NCBI RefSeq assembly: GCF_018362995.1
Contig: NZ_CP074372.1
Location: 434,001 to 498,000 of the forward strand
Direction of reading: 5' to 3'
DNA: 64,000 nt
Source: Chryseobacterium indologenes
GTDB taxonomy: Bacteria; Bacteroidota; Bacteroidia; Flavobacteriales; Weeksellaceae
The position numbers were made by a program, and so were the translations under genes. Shown in pieces: positions 39,009-47,583 of this stretch (position 1 is its first letter; each line of letters begins with the position of its first letter). Below the pieces are notes generated by a model. The model saw nothing but the letters and a program-made list of their open reading frames with translations, did not search any database and had not been told where the DNA came from.

Positions 39009-40166
39009 ATGAAAAAAGCAACACATAATGGTATTTTTATTTTATTATTTTTAATTATTTTCGGCTGCAGAAAAGAAAATAACAAACAGGATATTTCAGG
39101 AAAAATGGAGAATGTTCATACTTCAGACTATGGAGTGACACCAAAAGGCGATTCTATTAAAAAATACACGCTGACCAATAAAAACGGGATGAAAGTTGAG
39201 GTCATCAACTTCGGAGGAATTATCACTTCTTTAACCGCTCCGGACAGGAACGGGAAATACGAGGATGTAGTCCTTGGCTTTACAAAACCAGAAGGGTATT
39301 TTGATGGCAACCCGTATTATTTCGGGGCATTGATCGGAAGATATGGCAACAGAATTGCCAACGCAAAATTCTCACTGGAAGGTAAAATATACGAAATCGA
39401 TAAAAATGATGGTCCCAACAGCCTTCACGGAGGAAAAGAGGGATTTCATACCAAATTCTGGAATATTGAAGAGGTAAAGGATGCAAAATTTCCGACATTG
39501 AAATTGTCTTACACCAGCGCAGACGGTGAAGAAGGATACCCGGGAAAACTGACAACAACCGTTTTCTACACCCTTACAGATGACAATGCTTTGGAAATTT
39601 CCTATGAAGCAGAAACCGATAAGCCTACAGTGGTAAATCTTACCCAGCATTCTTATTTTAACCTGTCAGGAAACTTTACTAAAACGATCACTGATCATGA
39701 GCTGCAGATTAATGCAGATCAATTCCTTCCGGTGAACGAAACCCTGATTCCTACGGGTGAACAGAAAGCGGTAAAAGGTACTCCTTTTGATTTCACGGTT
39801 TCAAAACCGATCGGAAAAGATATCAGTGCAGAGGATGATCAGTTGAAAAAAGGAAAAGGATATGACCACAACTGGATCCTGAACGGAAAAGGTCTGAGGA
39901 GCATCGCCAAAGTGTATCACCAGGGAACAGGAAGACTGATGGAAGTCTTCACAGATGAACCCGGTGTGCAGTTTTATTCCGGAAATTTTCTTGACGGAAA
40001 ATTTGATACTAAAACAGGAGGTAAAAATGAATTCAGAACAGGGTTCTGTCTGGAGACCCAGCATTTCCCGGATTCACCGAACCAGCCTTCTTTTCCTTCC
40101 GCAGAATTGAAGCCCGGACAGAAGTACCAGTCTAAAACCATCTATAAATTCTCCGTTAAAAAATAA
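39009..40166 (+). CDS. galM: Aldose 1-epimerase (mutarotase) lipoprotein
   Basis: 385 residues; interconverts alpha and beta anomers of aldoses. The N-terminus is a lipoprotein signal with lipobox IIFGC (Cys20), so it acts in the periplasm or at a membrane surface rather than in the cytoplasm. Conserved segments are NFGGIITSLTAPDRNGKYEDV (in part NFGGIITSLTAPDR), GRYGNRIANAKF with the catalytic-site arginine, NLTQHSYFNLSG (active His near 217) and GVQFYSGNFLDG. Located between araA and the symporter (3-base gap), it probably prepares arabinose anomers for uptake. Confidence 0.93.
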   Translation: MKKATHNGIFILLFLIIFGCRKENNKQDISGKMENVHTSDYGVTPKGDSIKKYTLTNKNGMKVEVINFGGIITSLTAPDRNGKYEDVVLGFTKPEGYFDGNPYYFGALIGRYGNRIANAKFSLEGKIYEIDKNDGPNSLHGGKEGFHTKFWNIEEVKDAKFPTLKLSYTSADGEEGYPGKLTTTVFYTLTDDNALEISYEAETDKPTVVNLTQHSYFNLSGNFTKTITDHELQINADQFLPVNETLIPTGEQKAVKGTPFDFTVSKPIGKDISAEDDQLKKGKGYDHNWILNGKGLRSIAKVYHQGTGRLMEVFTDEPGVQFYSGNFLDGKFDTKTGGKNEFRTGFCLETQHFPDSPNQPSFPSAELKPGQKYQSKTIYKFSVKK

Positions 40167-40169
40167 ACT

Positions 40170-41897
40170 ATGGGAAAATTAGCAACTATTGATATCATCA
40201 TATTCCTGATCTATTTCGTAGTGGTAGCTTCCTACGGACTATGGATCTATAAAAAGAAAAAATCTGAATCTACAGGAAGTAAAGATTATTTCCTGGCAGA
40301 AGGATCTTTGACCTGGTGGGCGATCGGAGCCAGCTTAATCGCTTCCAATATTTCTGCTGAACAGTTTATCGGAATGAGTGGTGAAGGTTTCTTTGTCGGA
40401 ATTGCTGTTGCCGCTTACGAATGGATTGCTGCCCTTGCGCTGATCATTATTGCGGTCTGGTTTATTCCGATCTATCTTAAAAATAAGATCTATACCATGC
40501 CCCAGTTCCTGGAGAGAAGGTATAACAAATCTGTTTCATTGATTATGGCAGTCTTCTGGCTGTTTTTGTATATTATTGTGAATCTTACTTCCATTCTTTA
40601 CCTTGGAGCTCTGGCTATCGATACTTTACTGGGAGGAGAACACCTTCACGGTATTATGATCGCTCTTTTGCTTATGGCTCTTCTGATCGGTCTTGGAGGA
40701 ATGAAAGTAATTGGATATACAGACGTTATCCAGGTGGCTGTCCTTATTATTGGAGGTTTTGCAACGGTGTATATGGCTTTGCAGATTGTAGACCAGAGAA
40801 TCAACGGAGCGGCTGTAGGAAATGCGCTGGCAGGATTCAATACCCTGATCAATGAGGCTCCGCAACACTTTAAGCTGATTCTTCAAAAACCTACAACGAC
40901 CACAACTACGTTGGCAATGCCTCAAAACCTTGATGTGCAGAAGTATGTTGTGCTACCAGGTCTGGCCATGTATTTTGCTGGTCAGTGGATTGTTAACCTG
41001 AACTATTGGGGCTGTAATCAATACATCACCCAGAGAGCCTTGGGAGCAGATCTGAAAACGGCAAGAACAGGAATTTTATTTGCAGGTTTTCTGAAACTAT
41101 TCATGCCTGTGATCGTAATGCTTCCGGGAATCGCGGCTTACGTTTTATATTCAAACGGACACCTTCCGGGATTCAACGGAGTAAAAGACGGAGCCTACTC
41201 TGCAATATTGGGATTCTTGCCTGTAGGATTGAAAGGATTGGCCATTGCAGCGTTAACAGCAGCAATTGTAGCTTCACTGGCAGGGAAAGTTAATAGTATC
41301 TCAACCATTTTTACATTGGATATCTATAAGAAATACCTTAAAACAGATGCTACCGAAATTCAGATGGTGAGAACAGGCCGCTGGGTAATTATTATCGCGA
41401 TGATGACCGCATTGGCTTTCACCTGGACAGATGTTTTAGGAATTGGTGGTGAAGGAGGCTTCACATTCATCCAGAAATATACTGGTTTTATCAGTCCGGG
41501 AGTTTTTGCCATGTTCCTTCTGGGGATGTTCTGGAAAAGAACGACAGGTGCAGCTGCTCTTGTAGGGGTTATCTTAGGTTTTGTTCTGGCGATCTTCTTT
41601 AACAGCTTTGCCGTAGAAATTTTCGGGAAAGAGACGTGGATGTATACCGCATTCACTTATGAAAAACTGGAAAATGGAGTGGTGCATACCATTACCGAGA
41701 TTCCTTTCCTGATCAATATGGGATGGTCATTCTTTATCACGATAATTGCCATGATCCTGATCAGTCTTGCAGGTCCGAAAATTAATCCTAAAGCTTTTGC
41801 CATTGATGCTACGATGTTTAAAGTAGACAACAGAACTTTAGTTTTGATTGTGATGACATTGCTTTTACTGACTGCTTTGTATGTAAGGTTTTGGTAA
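40170..41897 (+). CDS. Sodium:solute symporter (SSS family), probable arabinose transporter
   Basis: Inner-membrane protein of 575 residues with about 14 hydrophobic segments. SSS-family marks include the DYFLAEGSLTWWAIGASLIASNISAEQFIG start region (in part SLTWWAIGASLIASNISAE, about 48-66), IYTMPQFLERRYNKS and AIAALTAAIVASLAGKVNS. It is the last gene of the ara operon, three bases after galM. An SSS carrier in the same place is found in Bacteroides arabinose operons, so L-arabinose is the likely substrate, with Na+ as coupling ion. Substrate is inferred from context. Confidence 0.92.
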   Translation: MGKLATIDIIIFLIYFVVVASYGLWIYKKKKSESTGSKDYFLAEGSLTWWAIGASLIASNISAEQFIGMSGEGFFVGIAVAAYEWIAALALIIIAVWFIPIYLKNKIYTMPQFLERRYNKSVSLIMAVFWLFLYIIVNLTSILYLGALAIDTLLGGEHLHGIMIALLLMALLIGLGGMKVIGYTDVIQVAVLIIGGFATVYMALQIVDQRINGAAVGNALAGFNTLINEAPQHFKLILQKPTTTTTTLAMPQNLDVQKYVVLPGLAMYFAGQWIVNLNYWGCNQYITQRALGADLKTARTGILFAGFLKLFMPVIVMLPGIAAYVLYSNGHLPGFNGVKDGAYSAILGFLPVGLKGLAIAALTAAIVASLAGKVNSISTIFTLDIYKKYLKTDATEIQMVRTGRWVIIIAMMTALAFTWTDVLGIGGEGGFTFIQKYTGFISPGVFAMFLLGMFWKRTTGAAALVGVILGFVLAIFFNSFAVEIFGKETWMYTAFTYEKLENGVVHTITEIPFLINMGWSFFITIIAMILISLAGPKINPKAFAIDATMFKVDNRTLVLIVMTLLLLTALYVRFW

Positions 41898-41931
41898 ACG
41901 AACGTTGAATATGAAAAAGTGAATGGTCAAT

Positions 41932-41993
41932 AGTGAATTCGTTTCACTGTCAATTTTTAAAAATTCATCATTGACTGGCGAAGCAAAATTGAC
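41932..41993. repeat. Inverted-repeat-rich spacer element after the ara operon
   Basis: AGTGAA/TTCACT (41932-41937 and 41943-41948) forms a small hairpin. GTCAATTTT (41949-41957) and AAAATTGAC (41985-41993) form a second, perfect 9-bp stem followed by TTTTT. The GTCAAT/GTGAAT wording is like dispersed spacer elements in related genomes. The second hairpin may also act as a terminator for the ara operon. Confidence 0.45.
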
Positions 41994-42001
41994 TTTTTAC
42001 A

Positions 42002-42040
42002 CATAAAAAAAGGATGCTGAAAAAGCATCCTTTTTTTATG
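42002..42040. terminator. Bidirectional terminator between the ara operon and araR
   Basis: CATAAAAAAAGGATGCT (42002-42018) and AGCATCCTTTTTTTATG (42024-42040) are perfect 17-bp inverted arms around a 5-base loop, with A-run on one side and T-run on the other. It works for both converging transcripts and ends two bases before the araR stop. Confidence 0.95.
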
Positions 42041-42042
42041 TG

Positions 42043-42729
42043 TTATATCTTAAACATAAATCCCCGCGAGATTTTTTTGTTATATTTTTTTTCGTCAAAG
42101 CGATAAAGAAAAGATCCTTTTCTGGATGAGGTCATGTCCTTTTTGTTGGTATTAACAAGGATATCCATACTGTTGATCTTGCTGGTAAAATTCCGCTTGT
42201 CAAATTTTTCATCAAAAATAGCTTCATAAAGATTCTGAAGATCCTTCATCGTGAATTTTTCAGGAAGAAGCTCAAACCCGATAGGTCCTGTGGAAGCTCT
42301 TCTCCTTAGCCTGGCTACAGCATCCTTTACCATTTCATTATGATCAAAAATGAGGACAGGTGCTTTCTGAAGCTCAACCCATTTTGCACTGTACTGCTCA
42401 TTGATCTGAATATCTTTCTCAATATTGATGAGTGCATAATAGGAAATAGACATGATTCTGGCTGTTGGCTCACGGTTAATTTCCGTATAACATTTCAGCT
42501 GTTCAAGATAAATGTTTTCAAGACCGGTCAATGTACACAGAACCCTGTTAGCTGCCTCATCAGAGGTTTCCTCACTTCCAACGAATCCGCCCATCAGTGA
42601 CCATTCGCCCATCTGCGGTTCAAAATTTCTTTTTACAAGAAGTATTTTTAGATTTTCGCCATCAAAACCGAAAATAATACAGTCAACGGCAACAAGGTGT
42701 TTGGGATATTGGGAGTAATCCTCAGTCAT
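42043..42729 (-). CDS. araR: NUDIX-type arabinose regulator
   Basis: 228 residues: a NUDIX-like ligand domain (about 8-140) and a C-terminal winged helix (about 150-228). The Nudix box region starts at Gly48 and keeps Glu54 and Arg62. The three catalytic glutamates of the REUXEE part are replaced (Val63, Thr66, Leu67), so it should bind rather than hydrolyse its ligand. This is the pattern of AraR described in Bacteroides thetaiotaomicron, which senses arabinose. The gene is convergent with the ara operon and shares its operator-like motif in its own promoter region. Together this supports an arabinose-responsive regulator, most likely a repressor that also controls itself. Confidence 0.9.
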   Translation of the reverse strand: MTEDYSQYPKHLVAVDCIIFGFDGENLKILLVKRNFEPQMGEWSLMGGFVGSEETSDEAANRVLCTLTGLENIYLEQLKCYTEINREPTARIMSISYYALINIEKDIQINEQYSAKWVELQKAPVLIFDHNEMVKDAVARLRRRASTGPIGFELLPEKFTMKDLQNLYEAIFDEKFDKRNFTSKINSMDILVNTNKKDMTSSRKGSFLYRFDEKKYNKKISRGFMFKI

Positions 42730-42745
42730 CTTTTATATTTTACTA

Positions 42746-42753
42746 CAAAGGTA
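42746..42753 (-). promoter_or_regulatory. -7 box of the araR promoter
   Basis: On the minus strand this reads TACCTTTG, a perfect TAnnTTTG, with 16 bases to the araR ATG. No TTG is seen at the usual -33 distance. Confidence 0.6.
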
Positions 42754-42777
42754 AAGCTTTTATAGATACGATATTAT

Positions 42778-42800
42778 ATAAATGTGATTCTCACACTTTT
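42778..42800 (-). promoter_or_regulatory. Putative AraR operator upstream of araR
   Basis: On the minus strand it reads AAAAGTGT-N7-ACATTTAT, the same 23-base frame as the araB and GH3 sites, with a nearly symmetrical core (GTGA-TTC-TCAC on the plus strand). It lies 24 bases upstream of the araR -7 box, which suggests autoregulation. Confidence 0.6.
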
Positions 42801-43111
42801 AAATCTGGATGATTTATTTCATTAAAATTATTCCTAAAGGATATTTTGGGAGGTAAAATTGTCATCAAAACCCGGAAATATCACTGAAATCAGGTTAATC
42901 ATACGTGAATTCAATGTTAAAATTGTGTTAAAATTAAAATGAAGATTGATAATAATCAAGAAAAGGGACTTAACGTTAAAAATACGATAAGGTATTTGCT
43001 ATATCGTTGAAATTTCTACCAAAACATATCCTGAATTCATTTTCATAGGGAATCGTATGATTTTAAGGTTTTGTTTTTCTGTTAATTAATTATCTTATTT
43101 TTTATGATAAG
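42801..43111. other. Non-coding regulatory-looking spacer between araR and GH127
   Basis: No credible gene is present here. The A+T-rich stretch holds several small symmetric elements. There are two direct copies of GTTAAAATT 11 bases apart (42916-42924, 42927-42935), the palindrome TTAACGTTAA (42970-42979), an ACGATA/TATCGT inverted pair (42984-42989 and 43002-43007), and TTATC/GATAA with CTTAT/ATAAG arms (43090-43111). These could be sites for a regulator of the GH127-GH67 operon. None matches a site I can name. Confidence 0.4.
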
Positions 43112-43134
43112 GTAGTGTGTTTTTTGTTATTTTT
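43112..43134 (+). promoter_or_regulatory. Weak AraR-operator-like site upstream of GH127
   Basis: AGTGTGTTTTTT here is identical to the same 12 bases of the araB operator, but the right half reads GTTATTTT instead of ACATTTAT. It lies about 110 bases before the GH127 start. Plausible because GH127 releases arabinose, but the mismatch keeps confidence low. Confidence 0.3.
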
Positions 43135-43242
43135 AGGGCTTTATAGAAAGTTTTAAATGAAAAAATAAGTCAAATAGACTCTGAAAATGTTTTGTATATT
43201 GAATCTTTCCATTATTTTAGAAATGTTGAATTAACATTTATA

Positions 43243-45618
43243 ATGGCTCCGAAACTTTCTGCTTTTTTATTGTGTTTTGCTTCATTTGCCTCAGCTCAGG
43301 TGAAGGAAAAAATCTATTATTTCCCTTTGGAAAATGTCAGATTATCAGAGAGCGTTTTCAGCAAAGCGATGACGGCAGACCATAAGTACCTGATGGCCCT
43401 GGAACCGGATAGATTATTGGCTCCTTATCTTAAAGAAGCCGGATTGAAACCCAAAGCAAATAATTATCCCAATTGGGAAAACACAGGATTGGACGGCCAC
43501 ATAGGAGGACATTATATTTCCGCATTATCCCTGATGTACGCCTCTACAGGAGATAAGGCAATACAACAGAGAATTGATTATATGATCAGTGAATTGGCAC
43601 GCTGCCAGAATACCTCTCCGGACGGATACATTTCAGGAATTCCCGATGGAAAAAAAATCTGGAAAGAAATTAAACAGGGAAACATTCGTGCTTCAGGCTT
43701 CGGTTTGAATGACCGGTGGGTACCTTTATATAATATTCATAAGCTGTACTCAGGATTACGCGATGCCTATTGGTATGCGAAAAGTGAAAAAGCAAAAACA
43801 ATGCTTATCAGACTCACGGATTGGATGATGAACGAAGTATCCGGCCTTTCTGATGAACAGATACAGGATATGCTGAGCAGTGAATATGGAGGACTCAATG
43901 AAGTTTTTGCGGATGTTTATGAGATCACTCATGACCAGAAATATCTGAAACTGGCTCATCGCTTTTCCCATCAGGCTATCCTTACACCGCTTTTATCAGG
44001 AGAAGATAAGCTTACTGGACTTCATGCCAATACACAGATTCCAAAAGTAATCGGCTACAAACGGATTGCCGATCTTGAGAATAATACGTCCTGGAATAAT
44101 GCCGCTGATTTTTTCTGGCATAACGTTACTGAGAAAAGATCTTCAGTTATTGGAGGTAACAGTGTCAGTGAACATTTTAATCCTGTGAATGATTTCAGCA
44201 GCATGATAAAAAGTATTGAAGGTCCGGAAACTTGCAATACATACAATATGCTCAAGCTGACTAAAGAGCTTTATGCAACCCTGCCTGAATCTTACTATAT
44301 TGATTATTACGAAAAAGCATTATACAATCATATTCTTTCCACAGAAAATCATGATCAGGGAGGCTTCGTGTACTTTACGCCAATGCGTCCCGGGCACTAC
44401 CGTGTATATTCACAGCCTCAGACCAGCTTTTGGTGCTGTGTAGGATCCGGAATGGAAAATCACGCCAAGTATGGGGAAATGATTTATGCCCGGTCGGATA
44501 AGGATTTATATGTGAACCTGTTTATCCCTTCCACATTGAAATGGAAACAGCAGAAAGTAATGCTGCGTCAGGTCAATAACTTCCCGGAAGTTCCTGAAAC
44601 AACATTGATCTTTGATGCTGCAGGGAAGTCAGAGTTTGATTTAAAATTAAGATGTCCGGAATGGACCACTCCTTCAGAAGTAAAGATTCTGATCAACGGA
44701 AAACAGGAAAAAGTACAGCGTGATTCTGACGGCTATTTTACCCTGACTAAAAAATGGAAAAAAGGAGATGTCGTGAAAATGATTCTACCCATGCATCTTT
44801 CTGCGGAACAGCTGCCTGATCATTCCAATTATTATGCATTTAAATACGGGCCTGTAGTGTTTGCCGCAACATACGGAACCGAAAACCAACAGGGACTTCT
44901 TGCGGACGATAGCAGAGGAGGCCATATTGCTCATGGTCCGCAGATTCCTTTAAACGAAATTCCTGTTATCCTTGGAAGCCCTTCCGAGGTTGTCAACCAT
45001 GTTAAGCCTTCCAACAATGGACCGCTCAATTTTGCCGTTACAGGGCTTTATCCGTCTGAAAAATTTGGAAAAGGCTTAAGTCTTGTGCCGTTTTACAGTA
45101 TTCAGGCAGAAAGATATATCCTGTACTGGCCTCAGGCTGACAAAAATGAAATAGAAAATACATTGAAGCAAAGGGCAAAAGAAGAAGCTGAAACCAGAAA
45201 GCTGGATATGATCACCGCAGATAAAATTCAGCTGGGCGAACAGCAGCCGGAATCAGATCATTTTATAGAAAGCAAAGACTCCGGTACAGGATATATGGAA
45301 GACCGTCATTTCCGTGATGCCAAAGGCTGGTTCAGCTATCAGATGAAAAATAACGGAAAAAACGCTTCATTCCTTTACCTGCTTTATTTTGATGCCAATA
45401 ACAATCGTACGTTGAATATTGAGATCAACGGTAAAAAAATCATTGCTCAAAATCTGGAAGGAAAGTCCGGAACTTTACCTCAATATCTGGTTGTTCCAAT
45501 GCCGTATTCAGAAAAGAATAAAGAAAATCTTACAGTGAAATTACTGGCAGAAGAAAAACTAATGACTGCTAAAGTCATTGAATTACGTTTACTGACAGGT
45601 AATTACGAAAAGAAATAA
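43243..45618 (+). CDS. Secreted GH127 beta-L-arabinofuranosidase
   Basis: 791 residues from ATG 43243, where a signal peptide begins (MAPKLSAFLLCFASFASAQ). A TTG 17 codons upstream would bury it and is not favoured. The (alpha/alpha)6 barrel contains LDGHIGGHYISALSLM (about 83-98). The zinc/nucleophile set of GH127 is also present: Glu329 and Cys331 in EGPETCNTYNML, and Cys398-Cys399 in SFWCCVGSGMENH, spaced as in the characterised family member HypBA1. C-terminal beta domains follow. It cleaves beta-linked arabinofuranose, an activity unexpected for plain xylan and more typical of hydroxyproline-rich glycoproteins or arabinan side chains. It opens the second polymer operon. Confidence 0.92.
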   Translation: MAPKLSAFLLCFASFASAQVKEKIYYFPLENVRLSESVFSKAMTADHKYLMALEPDRLLAPYLKEAGLKPKANNYPNWENTGLDGHIGGHYISALSLMYASTGDKAIQQRIDYMISELARCQNTSPDGYISGIPDGKKIWKEIKQGNIRASGFGLNDRWVPLYNIHKLYSGLRDAYWYAKSEKAKTMLIRLTDWMMNEVSGLSDEQIQDMLSSEYGGLNEVFADVYEITHDQKYLKLAHRFSHQAILTPLLSGEDKLTGLHANTQIPKVIGYKRIADLENNTSWNNAADFFWHNVTEKRSSVIGGNSVSEHFNPVNDFSSMIKSIEGPETCNTYNMLKLTKELYATLPESYYIDYYEKALYNHILSTENHDQGGFVYFTPMRPGHYRVYSQPQTSFWCCVGSGMENHAKYGEMIYARSDKDLYVNLFIPSTLKWKQQKVMLRQVNNFPEVPETTLIFDAAGKSEFDLKLRCPEWTTPSEVKILINGKQEKVQRDSDGYFTLTKKWKKGDVVKMILPMHLSAEQLPDHSNYYAFKYGPVVFAATYGTENQQGLLADDSRGGHIAHGPQIPLNEIPVILGSPSEVVNHVKPSNNGPLNFAVTGLYPSEKFGKGLSLVPFYSIQAERYILYWPQADKNEIENTLKQRAKEEAETRKLDMITADKIQLGEQQPESDHFIESKDSGTGYMEDRHFRDAKGWFSYQMKNNGKNASFLYLLYFDANNNRTLNIEINGKKIIAQNLEGKSGTLPQYLVVPMPYSEKNKENLTVKLLAEEKLMTAKVIELRLLTGNYEKK

Positions 45619-45650
45619 AGCTGAACCAATTTTAAAAACAGATTTTTCCC

Positions 45651-47555
45651 ATGAAAAACAGAATTCTATACTTATTATTTTTTCTTGCAGCCATTTGCAG
45701 TTTTGATGCAAAAGTAAGGCTGCCTGCTTTGGTTTCAGACGGAATGATTCTTCAGAGGAATCAGGATCTGAAAATCTGGGGATATGCAGATGCAGGAGAA
45801 AAAATTACGGTTAATTTTATCAATAAAGCTTATCATACAACAGCAGACCAAAATGGAAACTGGTCTCTTATGCTTCCAAAGCTTAATGCCGGTGGCCCAT
45901 ATACCATGGCAATTAATGAGATCACCCTTAAAGATATTCTTATTGGTGATGTGTGGGTAGCTTCAGGACAATCCAATATGGAACTTCCGATGCGCAGGTT
46001 GACACCTTTGTATGGAAATGAAATTAAAAACGCCAATAATCAGAATATAAGATTCTTCACGGTTCCGCAGAAATACAATTTTAAAGCTCCGCAAAATGAT
46101 CTTGACGGTGGGAAATGGGAAAGTACAAATCCTCAGACTATTCTTGATTTTTCAGGAGTTGCCTATTTCTTTGCCAAAGAACTGAATGAAAAAAATAAAG
46201 TTCCTGTAGGAATCATTAATACCAGTCTGGGAGGATCTCCGGTTCAGGCCTGGATGGATGAAAAATCACTAAAAAAATATCCGGAATACCTGGCTGAAGC
46301 AGAAAAATGGAAAAATGATGATCTGATACAATCCACAGAATCTCAGGAAAGATCATTAAGCAAAGCATGGTATGCAGAGCTGGATCAGAGTGATATTGGG
46401 TTCAATCAGCACTGGGAAAAAGATAACGCCAATGATTCCGGATGGAAAACCATGATGGTTCCGGGATCATGGGAAGATCAGGAAGGTCCGTTTGACGGTT
46501 CGGTATGGTTGCGTAAAGAAATTATTCTTCCCAAAGGAGCAGACCAGAAAACAGCATTTTTAAATCTGGGAAGGATAAAAGATGCTGATATTACTTACAT
46601 CAACGGAATAAAAGTAGGGAATGTAACCTATGAATATCCGCCACGCTGGTACGACATTCCGAAAGGTGTTTTAAAAGAAGGAAAAAACATCATTACGGTA
46701 AGAGTCATCAATGGCAGCGGAAAAGGACAGTTTATCGCTGATAAACCTTATTATTTTGAAATCGACGGAAAGAAAACAGATCTTAAAGGTGAGTGGAAAT
46801 ATAAAATAGGAGCAAAAATGGAAAAAATGGCTCCCGGACAAACATTTATCCGCTGGAAACCGGTAGGGCTTTACAATGCAATGATTAATCCACTGATCAA
46901 TTATAAGATCAAAGGATTTATCTGGTATCAGGGTGAAAGCAATACCGGAGTCCCAAAAGAATACGGTGATTTGCTGTCGACAATGATCTCAGACTGGCGT
47001 TCAAAATGGAACAAAAAAGATATGCCATTCCTGATTGTACAGCTGGCCAATTTCATGGAGAAAAAAGATGAGCCTCTGGATAGTGGTTGGGCTGAGCTGA
47101 GAGAGCAGCAGAGAAAGGTTTCCCTCAATGTTCCTTATTCAGGACTTGCTGTAGCTATTGATTTGGGAGAATGGAATGACATTCATCCCTTAAATAAAAA
47201 AACAGTGGGTGACAGGCTTGCTTTACAGGCCCTGAAAGTTGGAGAAGGCAAAAAAATCATAGCTGACGGACCCGTTTATCAGTCGATGAAGGCAGAAGGA
47301 AATACCATTATTCTATCCTTTAAGCCAGGGACAGATGATCTGGTACAGGGAAGCCTTACAGGTTTTGCCATAAAGCAGAAAGATGGCAGCTATCAATGGG
47401 CAAAAGCAGAAGCAAAAGGAAATAAAGTCATGGTATGGAATGATCAGGTCACAAGCCCTGTCAATGTACGCTACGACTGGGCGGATAACCCGGACGGCAA
47501 TCTTAAAAATAAAAGCGGGCTTCCTGCTTCACCTTTTACAACAGAAAAAAATTAA
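45651..47555 (+). CDS. Secreted sialate-O-acetylesterase-like SGNH esterase with inserted jelly-roll
   Basis: 634 residues; N-terminal signal peptide (about 1-20). An N-terminal beta domain starts LVSDGMILQRNQDLKIWG. The SGNH core is split: Ser in WVASGQSNMELPM (near 107), then a galactose-binding-like jelly-roll insert of about 130 residues (WKTMMVPGSWEDQ to KPYYFEI, about 263-370), then the rest of the core with GFIWYQGESN and the Asp-x-x-His in WNDIHPLNKK (about 505-514). Relatives labelled sialate O-acetylesterase in xylan clusters act as acetylxylan esterases; sialic acid genes are absent here, so that role is more likely. The substrate is inferred. Confidence 0.88.
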   Translation: MKNRILYLLFFLAAICSFDAKVRLPALVSDGMILQRNQDLKIWGYADAGEKITVNFINKAYHTTADQNGNWSLMLPKLNAGGPYTMAINEITLKDILIGDVWVASGQSNMELPMRRLTPLYGNEIKNANNQNIRFFTVPQKYNFKAPQNDLDGGKWESTNPQTILDFSGVAYFFAKELNEKNKVPVGIINTSLGGSPVQAWMDEKSLKKYPEYLAEAEKWKNDDLIQSTESQERSLSKAWYAELDQSDIGFNQHWEKDNANDSGWKTMMVPGSWEDQEGPFDGSVWLRKEIILPKGADQKTAFLNLGRIKDADITYINGIKVGNVTYEYPPRWYDIPKGVLKEGKNIITVRVINGSGKGQFIADKPYYFEIDGKKTDLKGEWKYKIGAKMEKMAPGQTFIRWKPVGLYNAMINPLINYKIKGFIWYQGESNTGVPKEYGDLLSTMISDWRSKWNKKDMPFLIVQLANFMEKKDEPLDSGWAELREQQRKVSLNVPYSGLAVAIDLGEWNDIHPLNKKTVGDRLALQALKVGEGKKIIADGPVYQSMKAEGNTIILSFKPGTDDLVQGSLTGFAIKQKDGSYQWAKAEAKGNKVMVWNDQVTSPVNVRYDWADNPDGNLKNKSGLPASPFTTEKN

Positions 47556-47583
47556 TTTAACATAGAAAACCTTATCAAAATCA

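Noticed and set aside
42043..42729. Active NUDIX hydrolase
   Set aside because: The catalytic Nudix glutamates are replaced and a winged helix follows, so a regulator is more likely.
45651..47555. Sialic acid metabolism
   Set aside because: No nan genes or sialidase are in the window; the protein family also contains xylan acetylesterases.
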